In this document: in pieces, positions 61,479 through 64,000 of the stretch
Layout: the number at the start of each line of letters is the position of its first letter
Position numbering within the stretch: the stretch's first letter is position 1
Origin: Hypericibacter sp049323455
GTDB taxonomy: Bacteria; Pseudomonadota; Alphaproteobacteria; Dongiales; Dongiaceae
Direction of reading: 5' to 3'
DNA length: 64,000 bases
Assembly (NCBI GenBank): GCA_049323455.1
Contig: JBMONF010000029.1
Span: 1 to 64,000, forward strand
Position numbers and translations under genes: made by a program
The notes under the pieces: generated by a model
What the model saw: the letters and a program-made list of their open reading frames with translations, nothing else
Told to the model about the DNA's origin: nothing
Databases searched by the model: none

Positions 61479-64000
61479 ATGGCGGATGGCGGAGCCGGCG
61501 GGGCGCGCTGGCAGTTCTGGATCGATCGCGGCGGCACCTTCACCGATATCGTCGCGCGTCGGCCCGACGGCCGCCTGATCACGCACAAGCTCTTGTCCGA
61601 GAACCCCGAGCGCTATCGCGACGCCGCGATCCAGGGCATCCGCGAACTCCTGGGCTTAGGCGCCGGCGAGCCGATCCCGGCCGACGCCATCGCCGCCGTC
61701 AAGATGGGCACCACGGTCGGCACCAATGCGCTTCTGGAGCGCAAGGGCGACCGGACGCTCCTGGTCGTGACCAAGGGCTTCGCCGACGCGCTCCGGATCG
61801 GCTACCAGAACCGCCCCGACATCTTCGCCCGCCATATCGAGCTGCCCGAGCTGCTCTATGAGCGCGTGCTCGAGGTCGAGGAGCGCGTCACCGCCGAGGG
61901 CGAGGTGCTGGTGCCGCTCGATCTCGCCCGCGCACGGGCCGGGCTCGAGGCCGCCTATGCCGACGGCATCCGTGCCGTGGCGATCCTGCTGATGCACGGC
62001 TATCGCCACATCGCGCACGAGCGCGAGCTGGCCGAGGTCGCCGAGGCCGCGGGCTTCACGCAAGTCTCGGTCAGCCATCGGGTGAGCCCGCTCATGAAGC
62101 TCGTGGGCCGCGGCGACACCACGGTGGTGGACGCCTATCTCTCGCCGCTGCTCCGCCGCTATATCGACCAAGTGGCCTCGGAGCTCGGCGGCGCGCGGCT
62201 CATGTTCATGCAGTCGAACGGCGGCCTCACCGACGCGAAGCTGTTCCAGGGCAAGGATTGCATCCTGTCGGGGCCGGCCGGCGGGATCGTCGGCGCGGTC
62301 GAGACCTCGCGCCAAGCGGGCTTCGACCACATCATCGGCTTCGACATGGGCGGCACCTCGACCGACGTGTCGCACTATGCGGGCGAATACGAGCGCGCCT
62401 TCGAGACGCTGGTGGCGGGCGTGCGCATGCGCGCCCCCATGATGCAGATCCACACGGTCGCGGCCGGCGGCGGCTCGATCCTCTTCTTCGACGGCGCGCG
62501 GCTCCGCGTCGGGCCGGAGTCGGCCGGTGCGGATCCCGGTCCCGCCTGCTACCGGCGCGGCGGGCCGCTCACCGTCACCGACTGCAACGTGATGCTGGGC
62601 AAGCTGCAGCCCGACTTCTTCCCGCGCATCTTCGGGCCCGAGGGCGACCAGCCGCTCGATGCCGAGGTGGTGCGGTGGAAGTTCGCCGAGATGGCGGAGC
62701 GCATCGCCGATGCGACCGGCAATCGCCGCACGCCCGAGGAAGTGGCCGAGGGCTTCCTCACCATCGCGGTCGAGAACATGGCCAACGCCATCAAGGAGAT
62801 CTCGATCCAGCGCGGCTACGACGTGACGCGCTACACGCTCTGCTGCTTCGGCGGCGCCGGCGGCCAGCATGCCTGCCTCGTCGCCGACGCGCTCGGCATG
62901 ACGCGCATCTTCGTCCACCCCATGGCGGGCGTGCTCTCGGCCTACGGCATGGGGCTCGCGGACGTGCGCACCATGCGCGAGGCGGCGGTCGAGGCGAAGC
63001 TCGATGCGGCCGCGGTGGCCGAGGCGCTCGATCGGCTCGCGGGCCTCGAGGCCGACGCGCGCGCCGAGATGCACGCGCAAGGCCTCGCCGACGCGGCGCT
63101 GACGGCGGTCCGGCGCGTCCATCTTCGCTACGAGGGCACCGACGCGCCGCTGATCGTGACGCTGCCGGAGAGCGTTCCACCCCCACCCCAACCCTCCCCC
63201 GTCAAGGGGGAGGGGGAAGAATTTTCATCCCCTCCCTCCTTGAGGGGGAGGGTGAGGGAGGGGGGTGATGCATCAGCCGCGCTCATCGCCGAGATCGTCG
63301 CGCGCTTCGAGGGGGCGCACCGCCAGCGCTACGGCTTCATCGTGCCCGGCAAGGGTCACATCTTGGAGGCGGTGTCGGTCGAGGTGATCGGCAAGACCGA
63401 GAGCGTCGAAGACCTGGCCATCGAGCCGGCGGCGCTCCAGGCGGCCCCACGGCCCCGCGCGCGCGTCCTCATGCGCGCCGCCGGCCTCGCGCACGACACG
63501 CCGCTCTATGATCGCGCCGATCTCAAGCCCGGCGACCGCGTGACCGGCCCCGCCATCATCGTCGAGCCGACCGGCACCAACGCGATCGAGCCCGGCTGGG
63601 AGGCGCGGCTGACCCCGCGCGGCCATCTGGTGCTGGAGCGCGTCGTGGCCTTGAAGCGCACCGCCGCGGTCGGCACCGAGGTCGATCCGGTCATGCTCGA
63701 GGTCTTCAACAACCTCTTCATGTCGATCGCCGAACAGATGGGCTCGACGCTCGAGAAGACCAGCTACTCGGTCAACATCAAGGAGCGGCTCGACTTCTCC
63801 TGCGCCATCTTCGACGCGCAAGGCCAGCTCATCGCCAACGCGCCGCACATGCCGGTGCATCTGGGCTCGATGGGCGAGAGCATCCGCACCGTGATCCGCA
63901 GCCGCGCGGGCCGGATGCAGCCGGGCGACGTCTATGTGTTGAACGCGCCCTATAACGGCGGCACGCACCTGCCCGACGTGACGGTGATCACGCCGGTGTT
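61479..64000 (+). CDS. 5-oxoprolinase / hydantoinase, fused HyuA-HyuB, 3' end beyond the window
   Basis: An open frame of at least 840 codons continues past base 64000. Residues about 12-190 are the hydantoinase A N-terminal domain ('FWIDRGGTFTDIVARRPDGRLITHKLLSENPERY', 'MGTTVGTNALLERKGDR'), about 205-500 the HyuA ATPase-like domain ('LSGPAGGIVGAVETS', 'GFDMGGTSTDVSHY', 'VAAGGGSI'), and from about 735 the HyuB domain starts ('PVMLEVFNNLFMSIAEQMGSTLEKTSYSVNIKERLDFSCAIFD'). Such fusions, about 1200 residues, hydrolyse 5-oxo-L-proline with ATP. Oddity: residues about 566-597 are encoded by a dispersed palindromic repeat that keeps the frame open. ATG 61479 has 'gggag' upstream. Confidence 0.9.
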   Translation, partial: MADGGAGGARWQFWIDRGGTFTDIVARRPDGRLITHKLLSENPERYRDAAIQGIRELLGLGAGEPIPADAIAAVKMGTTVGTNALLERKGDRTLLVVTKGFADALRIGYQNRPDIFARHIELPELLYERVLEVEERVTAEGEVLVPLDLARARAGLEAAYADGIRAVAILLMHGYRHIAHERELAEVAEAAGFTQVSVSHRVSPLMKLVGRGDTTVVDAYLSPLLRRYIDQVASELGGARLMFMQSNGGLTDAKLFQGKDCILSGPAGGIVGAVETSRQAGFDHIIGFDMGGTSTDVSHYAGEYERAFETLVAGVRMRAPMMQIHTVAAGGGSILFFDGARLRVGPESAGADPGPACYRRGGPLTVTDCNVMLGKLQPDFFPRIFGPEGDQPLDAEVVRWKFAEMAERIADATGNRRTPEEVAEGFLTIAVENMANAIKEISIQRGYDVTRYTLCCFGGAGGQHACLVADALGMTRIFVHPMAGVLSAYGMGLADVRTMREAAVEAKLDAAAVAEALDRLAGLEADARAEMHAQGLADAALTAVRRVHLRYEGTDAPLIVTLPESVPPPPQPSPVKGEGEEFSSPPSLRGRVREGGDASAALIAEIVARFEGAHRQRYGFIVPGKGHILEAVSVEVIGKTESVEDLAIEPAALQAAPRPRARVLMRAAGLAHDTPLYDRADLKPGDRVTGPAIIVEPTGTNAIEPGWEARLTPRGHLVLERVVALKRTAAVGTEVDPVMLEVFNNLFMSIAEQMGSTLEKTSYSVNIKERLDFSCAIFDAQGQLIANAPHMPVHLGSMGESIRTVIRSRAGRMQPGDVYVLNAPYNGGTHLPDVTVITPV
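63174..63269 (+). repeat. dispersed GC-rich palindromic repeat, family A-like, inserted in frame in the 5-oxoprolinase gene
   Basis: Within the coding sequence, accctcccccgtcaaggggg and ccctccctccttgaggggga are hairpin-forming blocks like those in the intergenic copies. The 96-base insert is a multiple of three, has no stop in the used frame, and encodes a Pro/Gly/Glu/Arg-rich peptide (VPPPPQPSPVKGEGEEF, then SSPPSLRGRVREGGD) between two well-conserved HyuA segments. Confidence 0.75.

Overview
The window is a GC-rich chromosomal segment from an alphaproteobacterium, most plausibly a Rhodospirillales-type organism. The evidence is an unbroken dcw cluster running mraZ to ftsZ, followed by lpxC-bamD-recN-ligA, an FtsZ ending in the alphaproteobacterial EIPAFLRRQ-type peptide, rnpB next to mraZ, and several dispersed palindromic repeats of the kind common in these genomes. 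Genus cannot be fixed from the sequence alone. No tRNA, rRNA operon, CRISPR array, intact insertion sequence or prophage was seen.

Layout. 1-2061: a probably truncated nuclease-domain remnant beside a hairpin, a stand-alone response-regulator receiver, and about 0.7 kb of foldback repeats. 2062-6753: a membrane-anchored PAS/DEDDh exonuclease, a CBS/DUF294 nucleotidyltransferase-like protein, and the ABC-F factor ettA. 6848-8272: an mlaA-mlaC lipid-trafficking pair. 8724-14469: a dipeptide ABC transporter operon, dppABCDF. 14710-17258: a hot-dog thioesterase, an AstE-type deacylase and a DMSP-lyase-family cupin. 17669-19056: three tandem small heat-shock proteins. 19264-26155: uvrD/pcrA, prmA, a small exported protein, a protein with three DUF1127 motifs, and aminopeptidase P. 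26156-28069: a small accessory insert (DUF3892 protein and an HNH-like protein) with a structured leader. 28070-53006: the large minus-strand block ligA, recN, bamD, lpxC, ftsZ, ftsA, ftsQ, ddl, murB, murC, murG, ftsW, murD, mraY, murF, murE, ftsI, ftsL, rsmH, mraZ. 53109-56348: MraZ-type operator repeats, a LexA-like box, rnpB, ampD, an EamA transporter and djlA. 56592-64000: a TPR/SPINDLY glycosyltransferase, a coiled-coil protein, a ferritin-like protein, and the first two thirds of a fused HyuA-HyuB 5-oxoprolinase that runs off the window.

How the genes work together. The dcw block makes lipid II from UDP-MurNAc (murB, C, D, E, F, ddl, mraY, murG) and builds the divisome (ftsZ, A, Q, W, I, L). 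Most genes overlap by 1-13 bases, so it is probably one long, translationally coupled transcription unit started at the MraZ-bound promoter. lpxC and bamD add lipid A and outer-membrane protein assembly, mlaA/mlaC keep outer-membrane lipid asymmetry, and ampD recycles muropeptides, so about half of the window concerns the cell envelope.

The most unusual observations are: an in-frame palindromic repeat inside the 5-oxoprolinase gene; mutually exclusive hairpins over the Shine-Dalgarno of the DUF3892 gene; the triple DUF1127 protein; and a LexA-like box with a possible 25-codon reading frame between mraZ and rnpB.
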